Source: Thermothelomyces thermophilus ATCC 42464
Lineage: Eukaryota > Ascomycota > Sordariomycetes > Sordariales > Chaetomiaceae
DNA: 64,000 nucleotides
Direction: 5' to 3'
Assembly (NCBI RefSeq): GCF_000226095.1
Contig: NC_016472.1
Location: 930,001-994,000 of the forward strand
Shown: one piece after another, positions 11,401 to 22,370 of the stretch
Layout of the letters: every line of letters begins with the position of its first letter
How positions within the stretch are numbered: the stretch's first letter is position 1
Notes under the pieces: generated by a model
What the model was told of the DNA's origin: nothing
Seen by the model: the letters and a program-made list of their open reading frames with translations, nothing else
The model's database searches: none
Made by a program: the position numbers and the translations under genes

Positions 11401-11586
11401 AATCCTAGTGATCACTCCTAATTACGGTGATCGTGAGTGATCGTATGGTGGTGATTACCCTGATTGCTAGTAAGCGTAGTGATTACTATGCTTCCTATGT
11501 TATAATTGGTCCTTTCGTTCCTTTGGCTTGATTGGCCTATTTGTGCCGGTAGTCTAGGCGGCATCTGTATGTATATTTCCGTGATA
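8417..11586 (-). mobile_element. Older family 1 copy, right half (protease, gag, 5' LTR)
   Basis: The homology interrupted at 920 resumes here: 8422 onward aligns with 5238-7996 of element A and runs through the protease and gag regions into an LTR at 11169-11586. This half is more AT-rich and more heavily mutated than A, as expected of an older insertion exposed to more RIP. The protease box reads VDSR (about 8690-8712) instead of VDSG. With 1-920 it forms one original element split by A. Confidence 0.9.
11169..11586 (-). repeat. 5' LTR of the older family 1 copy
   Basis: A 418-bp LTR with the degraded start TATAACGAACC and end CGTGATA. It has the type-A U3 with GTGATCA-like words, strongly eroded by transitions. 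It directly abuts family 2 sequence at 11587, so this copy too appears to be inserted in family 2. Its target duplication cannot be checked because the other LTR lies outside the window. Confidence 0.9.
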
Positions 11587-12860
11587 TTTGCCTATGTATG
11601 TATAATGGTTTATGGATTAGCTATTATGACTATATTTCTCTTATTATTATACGTTTATTGATAATATCGTTATCTTCTCGAATATAGCTAAGAATTATAT
11701 ATAGCACTTAAGAATGATCTTTACCTTATTTTAGAAGAAGAATATCGCTATCTTACCTACCAAATTATATATCGGCTACCTAAACGTAGAACTACTTGGC
11801 TTCTATATAGATAGTCTTAGCCTTACTAATACGGATTAATGTATTAATACGTTTAAGTAGTTATCCTTTCTATATACGTTAAAGGCATTAGAATAGTACT
11901 TAGGTGCTACTAGTTTTCTATAACATTTGATTCTATACTATATAAAAATCGCTAAGCTACTCTAGAAACGCAAAACTAACCTACTTATATATAGCCATAA
12001 GACTAGCGAACTAGAAGTCAGAAACCGTACTAGGAGGATAGGCTATTATAGCCGTACTTCCTTCGACCTAACCAATCAGGAAAAAGCGTCCTTTGCCGCC
12101 CTATAAGAGGCCATTTATCACGAGAATCCGACTATCCTCTACCACTTTATTCCTAACAAGTAGCTATATATTTAACCTAATAGCTATTTAGAACGCGGAT
12201 TTAGCGTCATAGTCTTCTATACTCGCGATAGATATAACTAGCGCCTAGGTAATCCTATCCTAGCTAATTAAGTGCTACCGGTTATATTTCTAAGCTGCCT
12301 ATTGACGAAGGCTGAAATGCGATACAGACCTTCCGAATAGGAAGTCGCTTGTTTGGTCTAGGCAATTCGTAAACTACATACGATAGTCTATTTAGCGTAT
12401 ACGCTAGTCATCGTTCTAACTAATTACACTGCTATACGTGGTATTATAGAATAAACTAACCTAGATACGAGTTTAACTGACCGCGCTAACCGTCACCTGA
12501 TCAACATATCTATCCACCTATCGTAGTACGACCTTAAAGTCTACTACCTGCCTAGAAGACTTAACTTTATACCGGATGCCTTAAGCAGATTAAGCGCCTT
12601 AGAGAACCCCGAACCTTCTAAACGCCTAGATAGACTAGCCGTACTTAACGACATTTAGTTCGCTTTCGCTAAGGCATAGATAGATCTAGAGCTTAAGGCA
12701 AAGTTCGTTAACGGCTATAAGGCTAATGCTAAGTATACCCTTATTATAGAAGATTTGAAAAATAACCGTATAGATAGAACTATCGACGATAAGGGTATCG
12801 CTGTTTTCTTGCGCTATAGGCTACCGTTCGTCCTAATTAACGAGCTCCTCTATTATATCC
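11587..12860 (+). mobile_element. Family 2 chromovirus, first half (RT end and RNase H)
   Basis: Plus-strand remnant of a second gypsy family. Translation with stops read through shows the RT end (DNIVIFSNIAKN near 11655), a thumb/connection region with LKALE and YLGATSFL, and an RNase H domain that includes RGFSVIVFYTRD, LTKAEMRYRPSE and FIPDALSRL (about 12180-12600). It is riddled with TAG/TAA codons. It is interrupted at 12860 by element B and continues at 20448; bases 12856-12860 (TATCC) are the target duplication. The 5' half of the element is not in the window, because family 1 DNA adjoins it at 11586. Confidence 0.85.
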
Positions 12861-13307
12861 TGTGACGAACCCAACTCAGACTTCTTCTGAAAGGGTTCAG
12901 ACAAAGGTGGATCGAGCGGGACAAGTAGGCAGGTCGTCTGAGGGATTCGGTAAAGCCAAAGGGTTCATAACAACACTTAGAGTTATCTCTCACAGTAATT
13001 AGCAATACTTGGTATAAGTACTGTGATTGTAATTGTTACCACTGGTAAACTCTTAGAGTCTACCTAACGAGTGACTAGCTAGCTATATATATACAATTGT
13101 CTATCCCTCTTCAATAGTTATCACTAGTACCATTTCTCCTTTTACTCCGTGATTCCACGTTATCGACGGTGACATGTTATTATCACTAGTGAAGACCTTA
13201 GCCTTGGCGGTGATAATCTTCTGATTGGTCTGTCAAGTGATTGGCTGTCGGAATGTCCTACGTCCTGGCTGTAGCCTGCCAGGCTATCTATATGCTTATC
13301 TGTAACA
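12861..13307 (-). repeat. 3' LTR of element B (type-B U3)
   Basis: A 447-bp LTR from TGTGACGAACC to TGTAACA. The first 216 bp align with the LTRs of A; from about 13077 to the end (U3) the sequence is unrelated in ordinary alignment, except for short words such as GGCGGTGAT. Confidence 0.93.
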
Positions 13308-13433
13308 CGATGCCCCTTCTCTAAGGCTTTTGACCCGAAAGCCCTCTTAGGCCGTTTCAAATAGTGCTAACACCCTTCGCTTGTAAGTACTACATTCTTT
13401 CTGTTTCCATATTATAGTCGCTATGTTGATAAG

Positions 13434-14087
13434 ATGCTAATAGAGAAACGGAAGTCGTATTCTACACGTTACCATGCTTCCCTTGCTTAGAACATCGCTA
13501 AGAACGGTTTTATCATTATGCCTTGCTCTTGGTACGCGTCACAAGGTCTTGTCTGTAAAATGATCGCGTGTATAAAGCGTTATAAGGCCTGTGTTCGTTA
13601 AGGTCGTTCTTATAATGGCTTAGGCATCTCGTTTTCTTCTTATAAGCTTGTCTTTCTTTTTTTTTTTCAAGTATAATTCCTGATGTTTGTTCTAGTAGAT
13701 TATATTCTCTAGGAGTAGTATCGTATTAAGGATGCTAAATGTCGTGCTAAGCTTAAGCTAGATAAATCCTAATACTATCTAGAAGAAGCTTAGCACAAGT
13801 TGTCCGAAAAGCTTACGTAGCTCCGGTGTCTTCGTTAGTAGAAGGAGTTTTTGGTAGAGAAAGGTACTAATATAGTGGCGTGTGGTCTATCGACCTTAGA
13901 CAAGTTAGAGGCGGTTGAGCGGCAAGAGCAGTAAGAGGCGCCTGCTATACCCTTATCAGAGATTAATGATGCCGCCAATGCTATCGACTAGGGCATTGTC
14001 TTTGGTTCTGTCTTGGGTTTCCCTTTGGTCGATCTAGGTTCTGCCGGTAGAACTATTCTAGTTTCTTAGGGTAGTTTAAGTTCTTGA
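13434..14087 (+). pseudogene. Opposite-strand Cys-rich ORF of element B, RIP-broken
   Basis: The counterpart of the ORF at 1474-2084. It can be read in one frame of 217 codons interrupted only by TAG/TAA codons that RIP could have made from CAG, CAA or TGG. At 13524-13613 it keeps exactly the same spacing, C-x2-Y-x6-C-x8-Y-x2-C-x6-Y, so different Cys positions survive in the two copies and together give all six. Outside the Cys frame (shared VCKMI, KAC, GR) the N-terminal halves of A and B are strongly diverged although pol is nearly identical. A Leu/Lys/Glu-rich stretch follows (13730-13900). The end overlaps pol of B (stop at 13981) by 107 bp. Function unknown; a zinc-binding nucleic-acid protein is the simplest reading. 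Confidence 0.68.
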
Positions 14088-17000
14088 CTAGCTCTTATAA
14101 GTTATCCTCTAGTCCAAAATTAAGCTATTTGACTAGATACTATAGTTCCCTATTAATAATGTATAAATCTAGAATTTCTTTAACGTCCTATTCTTCCTCT
14201 TTATCTTCTACTTCGATGTGTATAGCAACCTTAGCATTCTTTAGTACTAGTTCGAGAAGTGAAATATGAAAAATATCTATCTATAGTCGTATAGATAATA
14301 GTAACGATAATCGGTAGTTAGATGTCAAAATTTGTTCTTTGATAACGAAGGGTCTGACCTTCTTAAAGTCTAGCTTCGTGTTTAGTCGTTTGGTTTGTAA
14401 ATTTCGTATAATTAGGTAGACTTTGTCTCCCCTCTCTAGGCAAGGTCCCTCGAGCCTATATTTGTTATAGTAGTTCTTTATTCTAGTCTTGACAAACTCG
14501 AGTTCCTTTTTAAGCTTTTTATATAGTACGTACATTTGTTCCGCTTTGACTGCTACTCTCGGCACTATGACCTCTAGTCCTTGCCTAAGGTCTGCTTTAT
14601 ATCCGTAGTTTGCGAAGAACGGTGTGACTTTGGTCGTTTCCGTTAGTGTTATGTTATAAGCGAGTTATGCTATTGGCAATAGTATGACCTAGTCGTTTTG
14701 CTAGTAGTTAATGTAAGAGTAGAGGTATTGCTTAATAACTTAGTTTAGTCGCTCTGTTTGTCCGTTAGTCTGTAGGTAATATGCCGTTAATAGCTTGCTA
14801 TTAATGCCTAATCATTGTATTAATGCTTGCTAGAACTTCGACACGAACTTTGTATCTCTATTAGTGATCTATTCTTATGGCTAAGCATATACTAATGTAA
14901 CTTGCTAATAGATTACGTCTGCTAACTGTTCTGCTGTCTAGGACTCCTTGTAAGGAAAGAAGTATACCTACTTAGTCAGGCGATCTACTATAGTAAGAAT
15001 ACTATCGTAGGTTACTCCTATAGCTGTGTCCTTAGATTCTAGCAGCTTCGTAATAAAGTCTATCGTAACTAAACTCCATAGTTTGTCAGCTATCAGTAGT
15101 AGCTAAAGTAGCCTATATAGCTTATATCGTGCCGTTTTACTCCAATTACAGATGTCGCAGTTCCGTACGACTTCCTTAACTTATACTGTTAATTATAGAA
15201 AGTCATAGTGTTTCTTGACTTGTGTAACAGTCTTCGTAACTCCTTTGTGTCCTCCGAGTTTCGACTCGTAGAGTTCTCGAATTATCTACAGCTATTGATC
15301 TTTGTCGTAGATATACGCTTTGCCTTGGTACTAGAGTTTTCTATCTCTTTCTTCTACTCTATTAGGTACTAGTAGTCCGGGTGCTGCTTAATACTATGCC
15401 TTGTTAATCCTTTCTTCTCGAAAGATTGTATAGTATTCTAGGAACGAGTTAAGTAGATTATCTTCTACGGGTGTCTGCGTTTTGTGATGTAGCGTTCTGT
15501 CTGTTCGTTCCTTGAATAATGGTAGTATTATTCCTGTTCGTCCTTTCGTATGATCCGTTTGTCGGCTTAAAATGTCTGCTTGTATATTCTCTTTGCCCTT
15601 CCTATAGTAGATCTTAAAGTTAAATTCCGCGAGGAATTTTGCCTATTGTATTCGTCGTCTGTTAAGCTCCTTTGTCGTTATAAAGTATCGTAAATTCTTA
15701 TAATCTATATATACTTGTACCAGTTTAATCGTGCTACTAAGGTATGGCCGCTATTCCTTAAAAGCTTTAATAATCGCAAGTAGTTCCTTGTTATAGATTA
15801 GATAATTAAGACGTGGTCTGTCGAGCTTCTTTGAAAAGAAGGCTATAGGATGTAGTTTTCCTTGTCTGTCTTGTTATCCTAATTGTCTTCCGATGGTGTA
15901 GTCTAAAGCGTCTGTTTCTACCTCGAATGGTTTCTTAGGGTCCGGTAGTACTAGTACTAGATCTTTGATAATGGCATTACAGATTTATATAAATGCTTGC
16001 TTGTATTATTCTTCCCATTAGAATTTAGCATTCTTCTTAGTAAGTTCGTATAAAGGTTGTATGATCGCTCTAAAGTTCCTAATGAACATCCGGTAGAAGT
16101 TTGTAAATCTGATGAAGCTTCGTACTTCCGTGACTGACGTCGGTCGGGGCTAATTCTTGATGGCTTTAATCTTTGAAGGTTCTATCTGGATTTATCCTAG
16201 GGATATCTTATATCTTAGAAACACCGTTTTCCTAACGTGGAATTCGCTCTTTTCCTTGTTAACTAATAGTTTGTATATATATAGCGCGTCTAACACTGCT
16301 TTTATATACTTCTGGTGTTCGTCTACCGTCTTAGAGAAGATAAGTATGTCGTTAAGATAATATACTATAAATTTGTCGAGAAAGGGTCGGATAGCTTGAT
16401 TAATCAAGGCTTAGAACGTTGCTGGCGCGTTCGTAAGTCCAAATGGCATGACGAGGTATTTATAGTGGCTATAGGGTGTCCTAAAGGCCGTTTTCCACTC
16501 GTTGCCTTCTTTGATCTATATATAGTTATAGGCCGATGGCAAGTCAAGACGCGTGAAATATTAGGCTCCTGCTAACTGATCTCGGAGCCATAAGATCAGC
16601 GGTAATAGGTATCGGTTTTTTACAGTCTGTTCGTTAAGTTGCCGATAGTTAACGTATAACCGTAGCTTTCCGTCTTTCTTAGGCATGAATAGAATTAGGT
16701 AGCCTGCTAGCGATGTTAACAGGCAGATATATTCTCTTCGAAGGTTCTCCTCCAAATATCGCTTAAGTTCTTCGTTCTATATCTAGCTTGTATAGTAAAT
16801 CTTAAAGAACTTTAGTCATGCTTCTTCCTTGAGCTTGATCTCGTAATCCTATAGGCCGTATTCTAGTAGCCCTTCTAGATGTTTCGGTTCGAATGCTAGG
16901 TGTCCTTTGTATTCCTTTGGTACTTCCCTAGTCTTGTCTCGTCTCTCGGTTTTCTAGTAGTATACAAACTTGGTTCTATCTATGGCGATGCTAGCGATTT

Positions 17001-17640
17001 CTCCTGTCTTAACCTACTACTCTAGTTACAGTGCTCCGTATTCGTTAACGGAGAGAATAGCTATCAGCGGTTTAGCTCGTTTCTCCTATTGTAATGTCGA
17101 TGTCGTTATACCGCTTCTTCTAGAGTCTATAGTGGTCTGCCTGCCACTGTCTATCTCTTGCGGTAGATCTATAGGATATGCCTTCCCTTAAGCATCGTCT
17201 GCTCGCGATCCTTGTATGCTCCCTATCTTGCTAGTTAAATATGACTCCATTCGGGGTCGTAGGTAGCTACTATTTTTCTAGCTAATGTCTAGGTCGTAGT
17301 CTTTATACTATAGTAACCCTAATATTATATCTTTGTCGTTACCTATATCTATAATACTAAATACGACTACTATAGTCTTCCTTACTATAGTGATATCGAT
17401 CGGTTTGGTCTCCCTATATACCTATTATATTAGAAATGGCCCTTTGACTATACTATACTTCTGCTTTATTCTCTAGGGTATCTGTAGCTAATTTACAAGT
17501 GTTAGCGAAATTAGGTTTATCTCTGCTCTACTATCTACTAGTACGAGCATTTCGTGCTATTTCTACTATGCTATTATCTATAATTGCTTGTCTTACCGCC
17601 ATCGTCTAAAGATTGTAGCAATTTCCTATATTTCTGCCGG
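13981..17640 (-). pseudogene. pol: pol of element B, broken
   Basis: Minus-strand pol with the same domain order as in element A. Longer open stretches remain at 14281-14565 (post-integrase module) and 16192-16755 (RT palm, containing DILIFSKTVDEHQKY and the preceding YLND, and upstream KLRLYVNYRQLNEQT). The protease motif near 17530 reads VDSR. The chromodomain is at about 14053-14195 (VKEILDLYII, YLVK). Stops are frequent. B ends one codon beyond the A stop, at a TAG. Confidence 0.83.
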
Positions 17641-18979
17641 GAGGTCTCGATATGGTAGTCTCTTGCGCCAGTCCTTCCTATACTATGCTACTACCCGCCG
17701 CTACACAGGCGTTAATGGCTTCTAGGCCCCTCGAAGGGCCCTGACCCGTTTCCTAGGTTAGTGCTAACCTCTTCGGTTGTTCGGCTGCTAGTAGCTTTAT
17801 CAATCGTACTTATTTCTATAAGCCATTAAGTGCTTATAGCTTCCTACTATTAGGTCTATTCTACTTTCTGTCGTATATACTATAGCTTCGTCTAAAGCTC
17901 CTAAATTCGCAATTTCTTTTCGTCTACGTGATAGAGGCAATCGTTACTCTAGCACAAGTCCTATATGTCTCGTCTAGTTCCGTAGTACCTAGGCTAGGCT
18001 CGTCTTAGAACTATTGTAATGCCTTTTAGATTGTAGGCTTCGATCTTCTAAAGCAATTCGGCCGCTCTGTTTCCTGTATTATAGACCTATTCTATAGGGT
18101 GTAAGCTTCTGTCCTCATTTCCTTGTCAAGTCGGCCAGTGATTGTTTTCGAATTTGTCGTGGAAGTGGTATCGGCATTTGTATGCCACACACTAGAACCA
18201 GGGCACTTGCGTATGTGCCTCGTATCGAGGGTATAGTCGTGTAGCGTTGCCTAGGAGGTATTGGAATTCTTTCCCGAATCCTTCCTATTGTATATAGACC
18301 ATAGATACTCTAGTACTAACATAGGAGTATTTCTTCTAGTAGCTTTCCTATATACACTCGTCTTTTCTACGGTTTACGTATATAAACTAGTATTCTAGGT
18401 TCTATATGTTGTTGCTAAGTTGCTAGCCATTAAGATACTTAGTATAGCTATCGGGCCTATCGTATATTACAGGCTGTTTTCCTTTGATAGTTTCCATGAT
18501 ATATTAGAGTTCCCTCATTTTATCCCTCATTCTATCACTCTAGTAGGCAAGTCAAATCAAGCGTCTATCCCGTTCGTGTAGTTCCGTGTTAAGCCGAAAA
18601 ACTTCATTATAGTACCATTTGATTCGTTCCTAGAGGAATAGAATATTAGGTCTAGGTCTTTCGATTCCTTAGGTGTCGGTTGTCTACAATCTATCCTACC
18701 TCTATATAACTGTAAAACCCTACTACCTCAAGGCTAGGAGAATCGAAACTAGCGGTATATACTCTCCTGCCATATCCTATTTGGCAAGACCTATCTCTAG
18801 GTCTATAGTGACCAGTTCGGAGTACGGTGCTTGTTTATCTTTACTATTGTCATCATGTCTAAGACTATCTATGTCATTACCCCTATCTTTATAGCTCGTA
18901 GCCGCTACTTCGATAACGTCCTTAGTAGTTTCGTTAATAGCTATAATTTTCTTTCTAGGGACTATCTTCTACTCTTTCT

Positions 18980-19965
18980 TCAAGCTATAACATTCTTGCT
19001 TGTAGTACCCTTTCTTCCCGTAGTTATAGTAGGTAACATTCGACTTGTCTTTGGTCGTCTTCTTCTAGTCCTACTTCTATACTACGTCTATATCTATAGC
19101 TCTAAGGTACATCCCGTACGAGGTACTAACATACACTTGCTTTTTCTTGTCGTTAGCTTTAACTATAGTTCCGTTCATTTGACCTCGTTTCTACTACTCT
19201 TATATATAGAGTTAATTATCGATTCTAATAGCCTATATAATGTATTTATCTAGGGTCTTAGGCTGATTATACTTATATAGCTTGTCTTTAACCTTTTCCT
19301 TTAAGCCATTATAGAATAGTTATATTAATGCCTTATTATTAAGCTAAGACTTAAGTATGTCCTATCTAAACTATATAATATAGGAGGCTACTAACTTAGT
19401 CTATTAGAGATTAGCGAGTCTTTCTTACGTATAAATCTTCTTGTCTTTATCGCTAAAAACCTTCTAAAGCTCTTCTTCGAAACGGTCATAAGATCGGAAG
19501 ACTGCCTATATAAACGCGTCTTAGTCGTCTTCGTCTTCCTTAGTGAGATAGTCATTTTATATAGGCTCAAACCATCTAAGTACCTTGCCCTCTAGTCTCG
19601 TAGCTATATAGAGGACTTTAGCTTTATCGTCTAGAAACTTGTTATCATTAAGCCGGAAGTAGGATTAGAGGTTCGTTAGGAATCCTATAAGATCTTCCTT
19701 AGTTCCTCTGTATTTGCCAGGTAGTTTAATCTTAATATGGCTCGCTTTGGTAGTCTCGAGCGCCTCGATTTTAGCGTAGGCCTCGTTAACCAACTTCTAC
19801 AAGTACTTTTCGCGGTTCTCGAGTTCCTTGATTTGAGCTTGAGCAGCCTTGTCTCTCTAGTCTAACTCCTAGATCTGCTACTAGAGTTAACCAAGCTAAG
19901 TAAGCAGCTGTTTGGCCGTGACATTAGTAGCTATATCGATGTTAAGGTCAAAGTTACCTCCGTTC
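18980..19965 (-). pseudogene. gag: gag of element B, broken
   Basis: Minus-strand gag remnant aligned with 6986-7960 of element A: coiled-coil start, capsid-type region and a CCHC knuckle near 18987-19040. RIP stops interrupt it. The linker from about 17640 to 18980 corresponds to the poorly recognisable gag-protease linker of A. Confidence 0.78.
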
Positions 19966-20000
19966 TGAACTATAACAGAACAAAGGGAGTGGTAATAACG

Positions 20001-20447
20001 TGTAACGAACCTAACTTAGACTTCTTCTAAAAGGGTTCAGACGAAGGTAGATCGAGCGGGACAAGTAAGCAGGTCGTCTAAGGGATTCGGTGAAGCTAAA
20101 GGGTTTATAATAACACTTAGAGTTATCTCTTACAGTAATTAGCAATGCTTAGTATAAGTACTGTAATTGTAATTGTTACTACTAGTAAACTCTTAGAGTC
20201 TATCTAACGAGTGACTAGCTAGCTATATATATATAATTATCTATCCCTCTTTAATAGTTATTACTAGTACTATTTCTCCTTTTACTCTGTAATTCTGCGT
20301 TGTTAACGGTGACATGTTATTATCACTAGTGAAGACCTTAGCCTTGGCGGTGATAATCTTCTGATTGGTCCGTCAAGTGATTGGCTGTTGGAATGTCCTG
20401 CGTCCTGGCTGCAGCCTGCCAGGCCGTCTATGTGCTTATCCGTGACA
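20001..20447 (-). repeat. 5' LTR of element B (type-B U3)
   Basis: A 447-bp LTR from TGTAACGAACC to CCGTGACA, followed by the duplication TATCC (20448-20452). It has the same length as its partner at 12861-13307; the differences seen are transitions. Confidence 0.93.
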
Positions 20448-22370
20448 TATCCGCCTAGATAGTATACGTACACTATATGTTCTGTCGAGCCTCGTGTAAT
20501 ATATCCTAAGCTTAGCCTATAATGAGAAGTATTACTTTGGAACTAATAGGATAATATACGACTTGTATAGTATCGTAATCGATAGAAAAACTAGGTATAT
20601 ATAGGACTACGTGAAATATTACCTTATCTGTCAAGTTAATGCCACAAATCGTAACCTTCCTATAGGTAACTACTAGCTAATCTATCTATTAGATACGCTA
20701 CCTATATAGGTAATCGCTATCGATTTTATAGTAGTGTTACTATTAGTTCTTTTAGCTAGAACTCCTTAGCACTTGAACGGATATAACAAATTTAATTCGA
20801 TATTAACCATGTCTTGTAAATCGTCTAAAAGAATACTCCTTATACTAGGTCACTCTAACTATACCGCTATAGACTAGGGCTATATATTAATATAATAACT
20901 GCTCCTATCCGACTAAGGAGTACTAACTGCCGTTATATCTAACCGTAACTATAAATTTATATCCGAATTATAGACTAGTATATAGAAAGCGTTAGGTACG
21001 AAGTTATTAATAACTACTACATATTACCTATAGGGAGATAGTCTTATAGAACAAAAGAACTAGACGGTAGAAATCGCTCTACGTTTCTTCGTTTATAAGA
21101 AGCTAGATAACAATTAGACTACAATACTTCTATAGCTTTAGTAGCATTTAAATAGCGTATATACTGCCTCTATTAGCGTATCTCCCTATAAGTTACTATA
21201 TGGTTTCAAACTAGCTAGGCCATTAGAAGCACTAATAGCGCCGTTGTCAAAAACGGTATAGGATATCCTAGTTCTATATAAATATCTACGCTAAGATACC
21301 TAAATAGCAATAGACTTTATAGCAGCCAGAGCTAAATACAGATACAATGCTAGCCATTATAACATTAAATTTAAGCTAGGTAACTAAGTATATCTATACC
21401 TATACTATAGCTACTACCTACTAGGTTAACTATTGTATAAGTTATCCTAATAGTACATTAGACCTTTTAAAGTCATTAAACGTATTAGCTACCTAGCTTA
21501 TTATCTTTATTTATTACCAAATATAGATATCTATCCCATAATATTAGTAATATACTTATTACCTATACCTCTAGGCACTAACCTATACAACCATGCCATA
21601 CCACCTCCTAACCCTATTAAGGATAGCTATACTAATAGTAGTTTAGAATCTAGAGACAAGTACAAACTTAAGCGTATCTAGAATTACAAGCTTATATACG
21701 GCAAGTATAAATATCTAGTCAAATAGAAAGGACTCGGCTACGAATACGACATTTAGAAGACTAACTTCTAGCTATACTATATACGTAAGATGATCAACGA
21801 ATACTAGGCACGCTAGGGAGGTCAACCTATAACGGCTCAAGCCACGCCAAGGACTCCTACGAAGAAAACCATAAGTGGTAAACGCCAACATAGACGCCCT
21901 CGCAAAAAGGCATCGAAGACTCCCCCGGAAGGAGCCATAGATAGAAGACGCCAAAGTAAGGCTATAGATAGCCAAGAGGAAGATATATAGGACACTATAA
22001 TAGTAAGATAACGCTACTACTTTCTGTTACAATGTTGCTACGGAAAGAAGGCACGTTTAAGAGCTATTTAGAGCTATAGTATAGGCACTACGTTTTTTTT
22101 TCTAGGCAGGGGACTTGATGTAGTACGTTATCTACGGACATGTCTATCATGTAAGGCTAGATAAGATAAGACCTGTAGATCTGGTAAACGGGCTGGTAAA
22201 CGGAGGGTTCTTTGTTCCTATCCTCTACTTATACAGAGCTATAGGGCTAGTAAACGTAGGAAGAAGACATCGCACTTTTGAACTATTTATAACTTACCAA
22301 CTTTTCCATCAATTGGAACTATCTTCCATCTATTGGAAACCATCCTCTATCAGTTTCCTTAACGGAGTTG
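20448..22370 (+). mobile_element. Family 2 chromovirus, second half (integrase, chromodomain, 3' end)
   Basis: Continues 11587-12860 after the excursion of element B. On the plus strand, with stops read through, the integrase zinc-binding end (ICQVNATNR near 20630), the catalytic core (VIAIDFIVV, then VISNRNYKF where the expected Asp is changed to Asn, then ALGTKLLITT), and the post-core region (HLNSVYTASISVSPYKLLYG) are readable. A chromodomain follows (about 21670-21810, GKYKYLVK and GLGYEYDI) and a basic tail rich in Arg, Lys and Thr (to about 21990). A 3' LTR may start at TGTAGTACG (22119), but the partner LTR is absent, so its end near 22,370 is only set by the change in base composition. 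Confidence 0.82.

Larger units (their letters stand above)
12861..20447 (-). mobile_element. Element B: complete family 1 chromovirus with a different U3
   Basis: A 7.6-kb element with LTRs at 12861-13307 and 20001-20447 and the target duplication TATCC (12856-12860 and 20448-20452). Gene order and pol sequence match element A closely: the RT, protease and gag regions align almost throughout with transition differences. The U3 part of the LTRs and most of the opposite-strand ORF do not align well with A. The RT box reads YLND and the protease box VDSR, so the catalytic centres are lost as well as the frame. Confidence 0.93.
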
